From the NCBI GenBank assembly GCA_913047775.1, contig CAJWUE010000049.1, positions 1-10,724 on the forward strand: a stretch of DNA of 10,724 nt, given 5' to 3'. Both the position numbers and the translations under genes were made by a program. The DNA is from GCA-002731945 sp913047775 (GTDB lineage Bacteria > Pseudomonadota > Alphaproteobacteria > MED-G09). Below are positions 1-7,132 of the stretch, piece after piece; the stretch's first letter is position 1, and every line of letters begins with the position of its first letter. The notes under the pieces were generated by a model. The model did no database searches, was not told the DNA's origin, and was given only the letters and a program-made list of their open reading frames with translations.

Positions 1-804
1 GGTTATGTTGCTGGTGGTTATACAGAAACTTGTGGTTCAGTATTTACTTGTCAACCATACAATGACGAGGAGAATACTAACATTGAAATTGGTTTGAAAT
101 CTGACTTGATGGATGGAAGATTGAGATTAAATGCAGCGGTATTCCAAACTGAGTACGAAAGCTTGCAAAGGGACTCTGTGAAGGTTCGTATGGTGGGTGA
201 TGTCTCGTTCCAAGAAACTGCTGCTGTTAACGAAGGTGAGACAACTGCAACCGGTTTTGAACTTGAGGCTACATTTGTTCCAAATGACAACCTTCGTTTT
301 GATGGTTTCATAGGAATTTTAGATCATGAATATGATGAGTATGCACCCGGTCTAGATGGCGGAACTTTAACCGCTGGTGCAGCTTCTGGAGTAACTATTA
401 ATCCTGATCTATCCGGTTTGAATGTTCCTTTTTCTCCTGAGATGACTGCAGGTTTATCAGTTACATATTTCCAGGATTTAGATTCAGGCGGTTCTTTAAC
501 TTACAATGTAGGATTTCATCATATGGATGAGTTTGAAACAAGTCCATTACCGGCTAATGCAGCAGGGGGAACCTATGACAATCCGGTCATAAAGCAAAAA
601 GCTAATAGTCAAGCACAAGAAAGAACCCTTGTTAATGCTTTTATCACATGGGATGCTACTGATAATATAGCTTTAACATTTTGGGGTCGAAACCTGACTG
701 ATGAACTCTACAGAGTATCAGCTAACCCAGTGGCTGCGCTGTGGAACTTTACGAGATATGGTGCACCAATGTCAATGGGTGTCAGAGCTTCGTTTCACTT
801 CTAA
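1..804 (+). CDS. TonB-dependent outer-membrane receptor, C-terminal part (5' end outside window)
   Basis: The reading frame is open from base 1 and ends at TAA 802-804, giving the last 267 residues of a longer protein. TonB-dependent receptors are usually 700-1000 residues, so the signal peptide, plug domain and first barrel strands lie upstream of the window. What is visible is alternating beta-strand sequence typical of the 22-strand barrel: an NIEIGLKSDLMDGRLRLNA strand-turn-strand, long polar loops, and the late motif WGRNLTDELYRVSAN. The protein ends in an aromatic strand with terminal Phe (VRASFHF), the outer-membrane assembly signal. Family members import siderophores, vitamins, glycans or other organic ligands using TonB energy; the ligand cannot be told from this part. 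It is followed by a strong terminator, so it is probably not co-transcribed with the next genes. Family call is secure; substrate is unknown. Confidence 0.93.
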   Translation, partial: GYVAGGYTETCGSVFTCQPYNDEENTNIEIGLKSDLMDGRLRLNAAVFQTEYESLQRDSVKVRMVGDVSFQETAAVNEGETTATGFELEATFVPNDNLRFDGFIGILDHEYDEYAPGLDGGTLTAGAASGVTINPDLSGLNVPFSPEMTAGLSVTYFQDLDSGGSLTYNVGFHHMDEFETSPLPANAAGGTYDNPVIKQKANSQAQERTLVNAFITWDATDNIALTFWGRNLTDELYRVSANPVAALWNFTRYGAPMSMGVRASFHF

Positions 805-826
805 GTTTTGAAAAACTTTAATAATT

Positions 827-856
827 AAAAACCCCGGTCAAGCCGGGGTTTTTTTT
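827..856 (+). terminator. Intrinsic terminator after the TonB-dependent receptor
   Basis: CCCCGG at 832-837 pairs perfectly with CCGGGG at 843-848 around a 5-nt loop (TCAAG). The stem extends by five A-T pairs using 827-831 and 849-853. A run of eight T follows directly (849-856). It lies 22 bases after the receptor stop codon. The A-run before the stem could also allow function on the opposite strand, but no gene enters from that side. Confidence 0.93.
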
Positions 857-924
857 ATGTTATTCTTACGCCTGCTATATCTACTTTGATAGTTTTTTCT
901 CTCGATTTCTTTCCGGGCCTCAAT

Positions 925-940
925 ATTTGTTCTAACAAAT
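925..940. promoter_or_regulatory. Inverted repeat upstream of the VOC-SDR gene pair, possible operator
   Basis: ATTTGTT (925-931) and AACAAAT (934-940) are perfect inverted 7-bp arms around a 2-bp centre (CT). The site is in the 208-bp gap between the receptor and the VOC gene, about 70 bp before the VOC start. A TATAAA (942-947) directly abuts it and could be a -10 element, but I see no good -35 at the right distance. A dimeric helix-turn-helix regulator would fit such symmetry; this is inference. The rest of the gap holds the receptor terminator and a 10-bp direct repeat, CCTCAATATT, at 918-927 and 965-974. Confidence 0.4.
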
Positions 941-1012
941 GTATAAACAAAAAGTGTTTTTCAACCTCAATATTATGTTGTAGAGTTTTGTAAGCTTTTT
1001 TAGGAATTAACG

Positions 1013-1474
1013 ATGACAATAAATGGTTTACACCATGCAGCTATTTCAACTCCCGATATTGAAAGACTCATGAATTGGTATAGTGAAAATTTTGGATTTA
1101 TAGAAGTTGCACGTACTGAATGGCCGAAAGGATCAAAACAGATCGATGACGTTGTTGGGTTAGAGGACAGTTCCGCAAAACAGGGTTTTTTAAAATGTGG
1201 AAACATTATGATAGAATTTTTTGAGTATTCTTCACCCCCTTGTCAGCCTATGGATAAAAATCGACCAGTAAATAATCATGGTCATACACACGTTTGTGTA
1301 GATGTTACTAATATTGAAGAAGAATATGATCGGTTGGTGAAGAATGGAGTTCAATTTCATGCGCCTCCACAAGATTTTGGTCAAGTAAAGGCAACCTATG
1401 GTCGAGATATTGATGGTAATGTTTTTGAATTACAAGAAATAGTTGATCCTGATCATCCTGCAAAGGTGTTTTGA
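1013..1474 (+). CDS. VOC / glyoxalase-fold metalloprotein (lyase, epimerase or dioxygenase type)
   Basis: This is a 153-residue protein of the vicinal oxygen chelate superfamily, with the usual two beta-alpha-beta-beta-beta modules. Module one starts with LHHAAISTPDIERLMNWYSE (residues 6-25) and ends at MIEFFEY (66-72). Module two starts at HGHTHVCVDV (89-98) and ends at GNVFELQEI (135-143). Candidate divalent-metal ligands are His8, Glu68, His93 (or His91) and Glu139, all in the positions expected for the family, so it is probably an active metalloenzyme. The family includes glyoxalase I, methylmalonyl-CoA epimerase and extradiol dioxygenases; length and single-domain form favour the glyoxalase/epimerase-like group, but the reaction cannot be assigned. 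The start is ATG with AGGA at 1002-1005, seven bases upstream. An SDR gene follows 65 bp later on the same strand, so the two are probably co-transcribed. Confidence 0.88.
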   Translation: MTINGLHHAAISTPDIERLMNWYSENFGFIEVARTEWPKGSKQIDDVVGLEDSSAKQGFLKCGNIMIEFFEYSSPPCQPMDKNRPVNNHGHTHVCVDVTNIEEEYDRLVKNGVQFHAPPQDFGQVKATYGRDIDGNVFELQEIVDPDHPAKVF

Positions 1475-1539
1475 GAATAGTTTCATTTTAATTTCTAAAT
1501 ATTGGTGGGGCTTCGTATTATAGAACAGGAGTAGCTGGT

Positions 1540-2292
1540 ATGAATAGTATTGCGATATTTGGCGGCAGTGGAGGTTTAGGTATTGCCGTTGCTGAGATTC
1601 TGGCAGAAGATTATAAGTTGCTGATTGGGTATAATAAAAACGAAGAGAAGGCGTTTGAGTTGTGCGAGCGTCTTAATTTAAAGGGTTTTAATACTTCTGC
1701 TGCTGCGGTTGATGTGAGAGAGATGCAGTCGGTAGAAAATTTTCTTGCGCTTGCAGATTCTGATACTGAGACGAACCTTGTTGGTGTAGTTAATGCTGTG
1801 GGGCCGTCAATTCCCCTAAAACCTCTGATAGATGTTTCTGTAGATGAGTTTCAGTCGATTATGTCGGTTGATGTATTCGGGGCCTTCAATGTATTGAAAG
1901 AATCCGCTCGTCAATTAGGTGTCAGTGGCGGTGGTGCGATTGTACAGTTTTTGACCACTGCCGTTTTGAGAACATTAGAAAATGATGGTATGTCAGGTAT
2001 TCCTAAGACCGCGATTATGGGGATTGTACGTCAACTTGCTAGAGAAGCAGCTACATCAAATGTAAGAGTGAATGCGGTTGCTCCAGGTGTCATTGATGCT
2101 GGCATTGTACATTCGTCATTCACAGTTGATGCCACTGCAAAGTCCGTCATCGATATGTGTCTTGATCGCACACCAATGCCTCGATTGGGGCAACCTATTG
2201 AGGTGGCTACTTTGGTTCGATTTCTCCTGAGCGAAGATGCGGGTTATGTTAATGGTCAGATCATTGGCGTGGATGGTGGTTATAGCGCTTGA
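1540..2292 (+). CDS. SDR-family (short-chain dehydrogenase-like) protein with substituted catalytic residues
   Basis: This 250-residue protein has the classical SDR layout: the N-terminal nucleotide-binding loop GGSGGLG (8-14), NAVG (85-88, normally NNAG), NVRVNAVAPGVI (174-185), and the C-terminal signature GQIIGVDGGYSA (239-250). The catalytic tetrad is strongly altered. The Asn position appears to be Asp111 (SVDVFG), the Ser position Thr139 (FLTTAV), and the YxxxK motif reads SGIPK, so Tyr is Ser152 and only Lys156 remains. The 13-residue spacing from Thr139 to Ser152 matches the normal Ser-to-Tyr spacing. It may still bind NAD(P)(H), but ordinary Tyr-based carbonyl reduction or alcohol oxidation is doubtful. 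It could use other chemistry, such as enoyl reduction, isomerisation or a non-redox role. The start ATG has AGGAG at 1527-1531 with 8-nt spacing. It follows the VOC gene and faces the first acyl-CoA synthetase tail-to-tail. Confidence 0.88.
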   Translation: MNSIAIFGGSGGLGIAVAEILAEDYKLLIGYNKNEEKAFELCERLNLKGFNTSAAAVDVREMQSVENFLALADSDTETNLVGVVNAVGPSIPLKPLIDVSVDEFQSIMSVDVFGAFNVLKESARQLGVSGGGAIVQFLTTAVLRTLENDGMSGIPKTAIMGIVRQLAREAATSNVRVNAVAPGVIDAGIVHSSFTVDATAKSVIDMCLDRTPMPRLGQPIEVATLVRFLLSEDAGYVNGQIIGVDGGYSA

Positions 2293-2354
2293 TAGAAATG
2301 TTTCTGAAATGAAAGAAAAATTAGAAAAACTATCGAACAACAAAAACTTAATAA

Positions 2355-3941
2355 TCAGCCAAAAACTTTATCACCTAAATCGTATTCTTTAAGTTTAAAT
2401 TTTTGTACTTTCGTAGAAGACATTGGCCATTCATCGATAAAAACGATATAGCGAGGAACTTTAAAATTTGAAATCTTTCCTTTAGCGAAGTCGACTAATT
2501 CATCAGCGGATACATTTGATCCTTCTTTTTTTTCTACGAAAAGAGCCGCCACTTCACCAAGTCTCTCATCTTCAATACCCACAACTTGCGTCAGCATTAT
2601 TCCATCATGATTATTGTAAAAAGACTCAATTTCTAAAGCCGCAACATTTTCCCCACCAACCTTCAGCATATCTTTCAATCTTCCATGGTAACTAATAAAT
2701 CCATCTGAACTTAGAGTACCTATATCACCTGTTGCTAGCCAGCCATCTTCAGACAAGGTTTCTTTGGTCTTGATGGGGTCATTTAGATATCCAGAAAAAA
2801 CTGACGGGCCTTTGATTTCTATTAACCCTTTTTCTCCATTGTTTTTTTGGTCACCTGTTTCTGGGTCAATTATTCTTATTTCTACTCCAGGAAACGGTCT
2901 ACCACTGGTTGTAATTCTCTTCTCCAGGGGATCATCGGGTGAGCCATATGCCGAAACACCTCCACCCTCTGTTAAACCGTAAGCTGATACCTGCTTGGCA
3001 TTTGGAAGCGCATCTTGAAACGATCGAAGGGTATCTATTGGAGCCACATTATTTAGTATTCTTAAATTTGATAATTTAGAAGCATCAAATTCTGGGTGAT
3101 TAACTAGAGAAAGCATTATTGCAGGAAAAGCAGGGAAGGCTATCGTTACTTTTTTTTCTTCGAGAATTTTTATAGATTCATCCGCATTGAAATACACAGT
3201 AGAAATATAGGGAGCTTTTGATATCAAACACGCAGAAAAAGGAAGAATAGCTGACATATGAAACATGGGTAATGGATCCCAAAATGTGTCTTTTTCAGTC
3301 ATTGTCCATCTTTCAGCCATCGATATAGAAGAATGGATCATATTGTTATGGCTGAGTGGACATCCTTTTGGGTTGGAAGTTGTTCCTGATGTATACATAA
3401 TAAAAGCAGGATCATCGCCTTTACTTATTGGTGTATTGATTTCAACATTATCAATACCCAATTGAAGAAATTCTGTAAAATTTTTCAATCGCTCATCATC
3501 GCTTCCACCAATTACGTAGGTATCGATGAGGCTTGCAACCTTTTGGTTATTTTCATCAAGTACTGAGAGGATTAATTGAGCAAAATTTGTTATTTCATCA
3601 GATTCAGAAGAGATAAATAAATACTTACAATCACTGTCCTTTAATAAATAATCCAGCTCGTTTGTTTTGTAGCGTGCATTTATATTTACGGGCACAATAC
3701 CTGCATACATTGCGCCATACATAATTTCCAAATATTCAATTGAATTGAATAATAAAATACCAACTCTATCCCCTTTATTTAAACCCAGAGAGACAAATCT
3801 TTTGGCATGATTGAGAATGTTTGTTGAAAACTCTTCACAGGTCCTGACTTCTTTATCAACGATGAGACATTCTTTGTCGCTGACCTCATCTTTATAGGAG
3901 GTAGCAAACTCGGCAAGGTTATTTATTTTTTCTATATTCAT
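2355..3941 (-). CDS. AMP-forming acyl-CoA synthetase / CoA ligase (first of two)
   Basis: This 528-residue member of the ANL superfamily activates a carboxylic acid with ATP to an acyl-AMP and then to an acyl-CoA. Visible motifs are the P-loop-like YTSGTTSNPKG (from about residue 183), AYGLTEGGG (A5 region), GWLATGDIG (A7), GRLKDMLKVGGENV (A8 hinge), and a C-terminal SSTKVQKFKL holding the acyl-transfer/adenylation Lys (about 511). That last motif lacks the Gly of the usual TGK, but the Lys is kept, as in a known subgroup. The substrate is unknown; similar enzymes act on medium- or long-chain fatty, cyclic or aromatic acids. A TTG codon 30 bases upstream is in frame, but ATG at 3941 has AAGGTGG ten bases before it and is the better start. 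It is transcribed away from the ABM/second-ligase pair and converges on the SDR gene with a 62-bp gap that holds no convincing terminator. Confidence 0.93.
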   Translation of the reverse strand: MNIEKINNLAEFATSYKDEVSDKECLIVDKEVRTCEEFSTNILNHAKRFVSLGLNKGDRVGILLFNSIEYLEIMYGAMYAGIVPVNINARYKTNELDYLLKDSDCKYLFISSESDEITNFAQLILSVLDENNQKVASLIDTYVIGGSDDERLKNFTEFLQLGIDNVEINTPISKGDDPAFIMYTSGTTSNPKGCPLSHNNMIHSSISMAERWTMTEKDTFWDPLPMFHMSAILPFSACLISKAPYISTVYFNADESIKILEEKKVTIAFPAFPAIMLSLVNHPEFDASKLSNLRILNNVAPIDTLRSFQDALPNAKQVSAYGLTEGGGVSAYGSPDDPLEKRITTSGRPFPGVEIRIIDPETGDQKNNGEKGLIEIKGPSVFSGYLNDPIKTKETLSEDGWLATGDIGTLSSDGFISYHGRLKDMLKVGGENVAALEIESFYNNHDGIMLTQVVGIEDERLGEVAALFVEKKEGSNVSADELVDFAKGKISNFKVPRYIVFIDEWPMSSTKVQKFKLKEYDLGDKVFG

Positions 3942-3951
3942 TGGCTTTGAC

Positions 3952-3958
3952 CCACCTT
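3952..3958 (-). promoter_or_regulatory. Ribosome binding site that sets the start of the first acyl-CoA synthetase
   Basis: On the - strand this reads AAGGTGG, close to the Shine-Dalgarno consensus, with ten bases to ATG 3941-3939. It lies inside the alternative TTG-initiated extension (TTG at 3971-3969), which argues against that longer form. Confidence 0.65.
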
Positions 3959-3966
3959 TATATTTA

Positions 3967-4011
3967 TCCAAATACTTGGAAATATCTAGCTATTATGTCA
4001 CAATTAGTCAA
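3967..4011 (-). promoter_or_regulatory. Candidate promoter and inverted repeat for the first acyl-CoA synthetase
   Basis: On the - strand, TTGACT (4011-4006) matches the -35 consensus in five of six bases. It is followed after 17 bases by TAGATA (3988-3983), a weak -10. The predicted transcription start would fall within an inverted repeat TCCAA-N4-TTGGA (3967-3980), a position that suits a repressor site. The whole divergent gap between the ligase and the ABM gene is only 84 bp, so control of both directions from here is possible. I see no clear -35/-10 pair for the + strand direction, although TATTAT at 3991-3996 could be a -10. Confidence 0.3.
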
Positions 4012-4025
4012 AAGGAGAAAAAATA

Positions 4026-4319
4026 ATGGCGTTTACATTTATTGCTCGTATGAAGATTCATCCAGAAAAAAGAGATACTTTTGTAGAAGCCTGTCAAGAG
4101 CTTGAAAAAGCGACATTAGAAAACGAAGAAGGTTGTTTGTACTATAAATTCTACAAATTAAGAGAAGAAAATTCCTACGCGGTCATAGAATCCTTTGAAA
4201 ATGAAGAATTAGACGAAGCACACCAGCAAACACAGCATTTTAAAGATATTGTACCAAAATTATTAGAATGTCTTGATGGAACATATGTTCGAGAATTCTT
4301 GGATCCATTAGATTCATAA
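4026..4319 (+). CDS. ABM-domain protein (antibiotic biosynthesis monooxygenase / YgiN-LsrG-like fold)
   Basis: This is a 97-residue single-domain protein with the dimeric alpha/beta-barrel ABM pattern. It starts with a strand, FTFIARMKIHPEKRDTFVEA (residues 3-22), then a helix, then EEGCLYYKFYKLREENSYAV (34-53) and IESFENEELDEAHQQTQHF (54-72). The C-terminal strand is GTYVREF. The EAHQQTQHF segment with His66 and His71 matches the conserved helix that lines the active-site cleft in this family. Family members include cofactor-free quinol or anthrone monooxygenases and the LsrG isomerase; the reaction here is not assignable. It has a strong AAGGAG at 4012-4017, eight bases before the ATG. It lies 7 bp upstream of the second acyl-CoA synthetase, so the two form an operon and probably work on the same pathway. 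Confidence 0.88.
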   Translation: MAFTFIARMKIHPEKRDTFVEACQELEKATLENEEGCLYYKFYKLREENSYAVIESFENEELDEAHQQTQHFKDIVPKLLECLDGTYVREFLDPLDS

Positions 4320-4326
4320 TAAAGAT

Positions 4327-5889
4327 ATGATCAATATCGGACTGATAACATCAAAACAAGCTAAGAGACAGCCACAAGCCTGGGCTGTCTTTGATGAGAC
4401 TTCCAATAGGCGTGTCACCTTTGGAGAGCTGGATGACATGGTCAAAAGAATTGCAAATGGGTTAAGAGGTTTAGGGTTAGAAAAGGGTGATAGGGTTTCT
4501 ATTCTTTCACAGAATTCGATTGAGTATCTGGCATTCTTCTTTGCTTGTGGTCAATCCGGACTAGTAGCACATGCCTTAAATTGGAGATTAGCCACTCCTG
4601 AAATAGTCAAGATTTTGGAAAATGGTGAGCCAAAGGTTTTTATAGCTCAAGGTCAATTCAAACAAATAACCTCTGAGCTACAAAAAGAAATTAATTTTAT
4701 AGACCATTGGCTGGAATATGGTGAAGGAAGCAATAACAGTTTTACTGAGTTGATTGATTCTTCTCCGAATTCCGAACCGCCCTGGGCGCAAGAAATAGGG
4801 GATGATGATCCTTTCTTTATTTTGTATACGGGTGGTACAACGGGAGAATCAAAAGGAGCATTGCACTCACATAAAACGGCGTACTTTGGAATGCTTAACC
4901 AAACGGTCGCGGAGAGGATAGTTCCCTCCGATGTCTATATGCTTACGGGTCAGATGTTTCATATTCCCGTGCTTCTCGCTATGAATTATACAGCTCATGG
5001 ATGCCCAATTGTTTTAATGAATTTTGATGCAAAATTGGCACTTGATCTAATCCAACAGGAAAAAGTTTCTGGTTTTTTGGGTATTACAACAATGCTTAAT
5101 TGGATGATGGCGGTTAAGGGTTTCGATAAGTATGATCTTTCCAGTTTAAGGTGTGTCCAATACGGTGGTGGTCCTATGCCATCAAGGGTTATTCGGGAAA
5201 CCCTTGATAAATTACCATGTCAGATAATTCAGGGTTACGGTCAAACCGAAGGCACGACCATGACATTCTTATCCCAAGAGGATCATATCAAAGCGGTCAT
5301 TGATGGCGTTAATGAGGAGAGACTTAAATCGTGCGGAAGAGAAGGCTTTGTTACGTCTGTTAGAGTTGTAGACCCAAAGGGCAATCCCGTGCCAAATGAT
5401 GGAAAAACACCCGGGGAAATAATCGTACGTTCCGACGCCAATATGTTGGGTTACTTCAGAAGACCCGATTTAACTGAAAAAACCATCCGGAATGGCTGGA
5501 TGTGGACAGGCGATATAGCTACTTGGGATGAAGATCAGTACATTTTTATTAAAGACCGTGCCAAGGATATGATTATCTCGGGAGGAGAAAATATATATTC
5601 AGTGCAAGTGGAAGAAGCCATCTGTAAACATGAAGCCGTTTTGGAAACCGCTGTAATAGGAGTGCCCGATGATGAGTGGGGCGAAGCGGTAAAAGCCTAT
5701 GTGGTTTTAAAACCGGAAACCAATGCAACAGAAGAAGAAATCATTAATACCGCCAAACAACATCTTGCCTCTTATCAGAAACCCAAGTCGGTCGAATTTA
5801 TTGACGAGTTACCAAAAGCACCGACAGGAAAAATTCTTAAAAGAAATTTAAGAGATCCCTACTGGGAAGATTCCGAGAAAAAGGTTTAG
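4327..5889 (+). CDS. AMP-forming acyl-CoA synthetase / CoA ligase (second of two)
   Basis: This 520-residue ANL-superfamily ligase has a complete motif set: YTGGTTGESKGA (167-178), QGYGQTEGTT (A5), MWTGDIATWDED (A7), KDRAKDMIISGGENIYSVQV (A8 hinge), and PTGKILKR with catalytic Lys502. It should make an acyl-CoA from a carboxylate with ATP, CoA and Mg2+. It clearly differs from the other ligase in the window: canonical TGK motif, different N-terminus, and YTGG instead of YTSG. The two are therefore not a recent duplication and may act on different acids. No obvious Shine-Dalgarno lies in the 7-bp gap after the ABM gene, so translation may be coupled to it. The stop codon TAG (5887-5889) overlaps the stop of the oppositely oriented E2 gene. 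The substrate is unknown. Confidence 0.93.
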   Translation: MINIGLITSKQAKRQPQAWAVFDETSNRRVTFGELDDMVKRIANGLRGLGLEKGDRVSILSQNSIEYLAFFFACGQSGLVAHALNWRLATPEIVKILENGEPKVFIAQGQFKQITSELQKEINFIDHWLEYGEGSNNSFTELIDSSPNSEPPWAQEIGDDDPFFILYTGGTTGESKGALHSHKTAYFGMLNQTVAERIVPSDVYMLTGQMFHIPVLLAMNYTAHGCPIVLMNFDAKLALDLIQQEKVSGFLGITTMLNWMMAVKGFDKYDLSSLRCVQYGGGPMPSRVIRETLDKLPCQIIQGYGQTEGTTMTFLSQEDHIKAVIDGVNEERLKSCGREGFVTSVRVVDPKGNPVPNDGKTPGEIIVRSDANMLGYFRRPDLTEKTIRNGWMWTGDIATWDEDQYIFIKDRAKDMIISGGENIYSVQVEEAICKHEAVLETAVIGVPDDEWGEAVKAYVVLKPETNATEEEIINTAKQHLASYQKPKSVEFIDELPKAPTGKILKRNLRDPYWEDSEKKV

Positions 5890-7124
5890 ATGTCTTCTGC
5901 TTTAGCAACAATTTCCGATAAGGTCTGAAGGAATCTTGCGCCAACTGCGCCATCTATAGCCCTATGATCACAAGACATTGTTACCGAAATGATATCATTC
6001 TCAAGCTTACCCACAGCAAGTATTCCACATTGAGGAGGGTTTATAACAGCAGTAAAAGACTTAATTCCCAACATGCCTAAATTAGAGATAGAAAAAGTAC
6101 CTCCTTGATAATCCTCAGGCATTAATTTGTTGGTATGAGCCAAATCCGAAAGTCTTTTCACGTCAGCAGAGATTTCTTCAACGCTTTTCTCATTAGCCTT
6201 TTTTACTATTGGCGTTATAAGCCCAGCATCAGTTGCAACGGCAATAGAAATATCGGCATTCTTAAATTGTAATATTCCATCGTCGGACCAATTAACATTA
6301 ACCTCAGGGTGCTTTGTGAGGGCTGTTGCGACACACTTAATTATAAGGTCGTTAACGGAAACTTTCTCTTCCTTGTTTTTTCCTTGATTCAGTTTTTCCC
6401 TTTTTTCCGATAATTTTTTGGCATCCAAATCAACATTAAGATAAAAATGCGGAGCCGTGTTTTTGGAAGCCGTTGTCCTTTCAGCAATCACTTTTCTCAT
6501 ACCTGTATGGGGAATGAGATTTGATGGATTGTCCGATTGCGGTATTGAGCTTGCCTCTTCTTCCCCTTTATAGGTGGCCAGTTTTGCCGGATCCGCAACC
6601 TGTTCTACGTCTTGGACCGAAATTCTACCTCTTCTTCCACTAGGAGTAATGCTTTCAACGTCAACCTCCAGTTCTACAGCGACTTCCCAAGCCTTCGGTG
6701 AGATATTGACATTTTCAGGAGGCGATGAAGGAAGGTCTTTTTTGGCAGCAGATTCTTTTTTAGGTTCAGTCTTTTTTTCTTCTGGCTGGCTCGAAGATGA
6801 TGCGCTTTCCGGTTTAAAGGAAGTTTCCGGTGGAACAAAATCATTCACGAATTTTTCAATTTCATCATCCGCAATTGATTCTTCCGCAAAGACCCCCAAT
6901 AAGGCTCCTACAGGATAAGTACCATCTGCCTCAACAACTTTTTTTCGAAATAATCCATCGAATTCCGCTTCAACCTCGTTGGAAATTTTATCCGTTTCAA
7001 TAACGAGAAGGACTTCACCCCTTTTAAAGCTCTTGCCTTCATCAATAATCCATTCGGTAATTTTTCCTTCTTCCATTTCGATACCCCATTTGGGCATCGT
7101 TAGAGCCTCAATTTTTTCTGTCAT
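5886..7124 (-). CDS. Dihydrolipoamide acyltransferase (E2) of a 2-oxoacid / acetoin dehydrogenase-type complex
   Basis: This 412-residue protein has the full E2 domain order. The N-terminal lipoyl domain (about 3-80) opens with MPKWGIEMEEGKI and carries the lipoylation site ETDKIS, with Lys46 as the modified residue. A Ser/Glu/Lys/Pro-rich flexible linker follows (about 95-135). The peripheral subunit-binding domain (about 138-177, ISPKAWEVAVELEVD through GRRGRISVQDVE) should hold E1 or E3. The C-terminal catalytic acyltransferase domain (about 205-412) ends with DHRAIDG, with His387 and Asp391 catalytic. The MPKWG start is typical of acetoin-dehydrogenase E2 proteins. It transfers the acyl group made by E1 to CoA. 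The start ATG lies 8 bp after the E1-beta stop; the AGGTAGAG before it shares bases with that stop codon. It is the last gene of the minus-strand run and overlaps the ligase gene by 4 bp. Confidence 0.95.
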   Translation of the reverse strand: MTEKIEALTMPKWGIEMEEGKITEWIIDEGKSFKRGEVLLVIETDKISNEVEAEFDGLFRKKVVEADGTYPVGALLGVFAEESIADDEIEKFVNDFVPPETSFKPESASSSSQPEEKKTEPKKESAAKKDLPSSPPENVNISPKAWEVAVELEVDVESITPSGRRGRISVQDVEQVADPAKLATYKGEEEASSIPQSDNPSNLIPHTGMRKVIAERTTASKNTAPHFYLNVDLDAKKLSEKREKLNQGKNKEEKVSVNDLIIKCVATALTKHPEVNVNWSDDGILQFKNADISIAVATDAGLITPIVKKANEKSVEEISADVKRLSDLAHTNKLMPEDYQGGTFSISNLGMLGIKSFTAVINPPQCGILAVGKLENDIISVTMSCDHRAIDGAVGARFLQTLSEIVAKAEDI

Positions 7125-7132
7125 CTCTCTAC

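Noticed and set aside
51..311. Open frame on the - strand inside the TonB receptor gene
   Set aside because: It is opposite a clear barrel-coding sequence, shows no recognisable domain and has no start signal.
2291..2334. GATAG/CTATC pair between the SDR and first ligase genes as a terminator
   Set aside because: The stem is only 5 bp with a 34-base loop and no T-run in a suitable position. A nearby TTTCT/AGAAA pairing is all weak pairs.
2341..2368. Direct repeat CAAAAACTT (2341-2349 and 2360-2368)
   Set aside because: It is short and A-rich in an AT-rich region, and the second copy lies in the coding end of the ligase gene. Chance is sufficient.
3942..3971. TTG-initiated 10-residue extension of the first acyl-CoA synthetase
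   Set aside because: The extension contains the AAGGTGG ribosome binding site used by the ATG at 3941, and the TTG has no site of its own.
6574..6918. Open frame of 114 codons on the + strand, rich in Ser and Gly
   Set aside because: It is antisense to the E2 linker and binding domain. Its composition reflects the Glu/Lys/Ser-rich linker read backwards, and no ribosome binding site or family pattern is visible.
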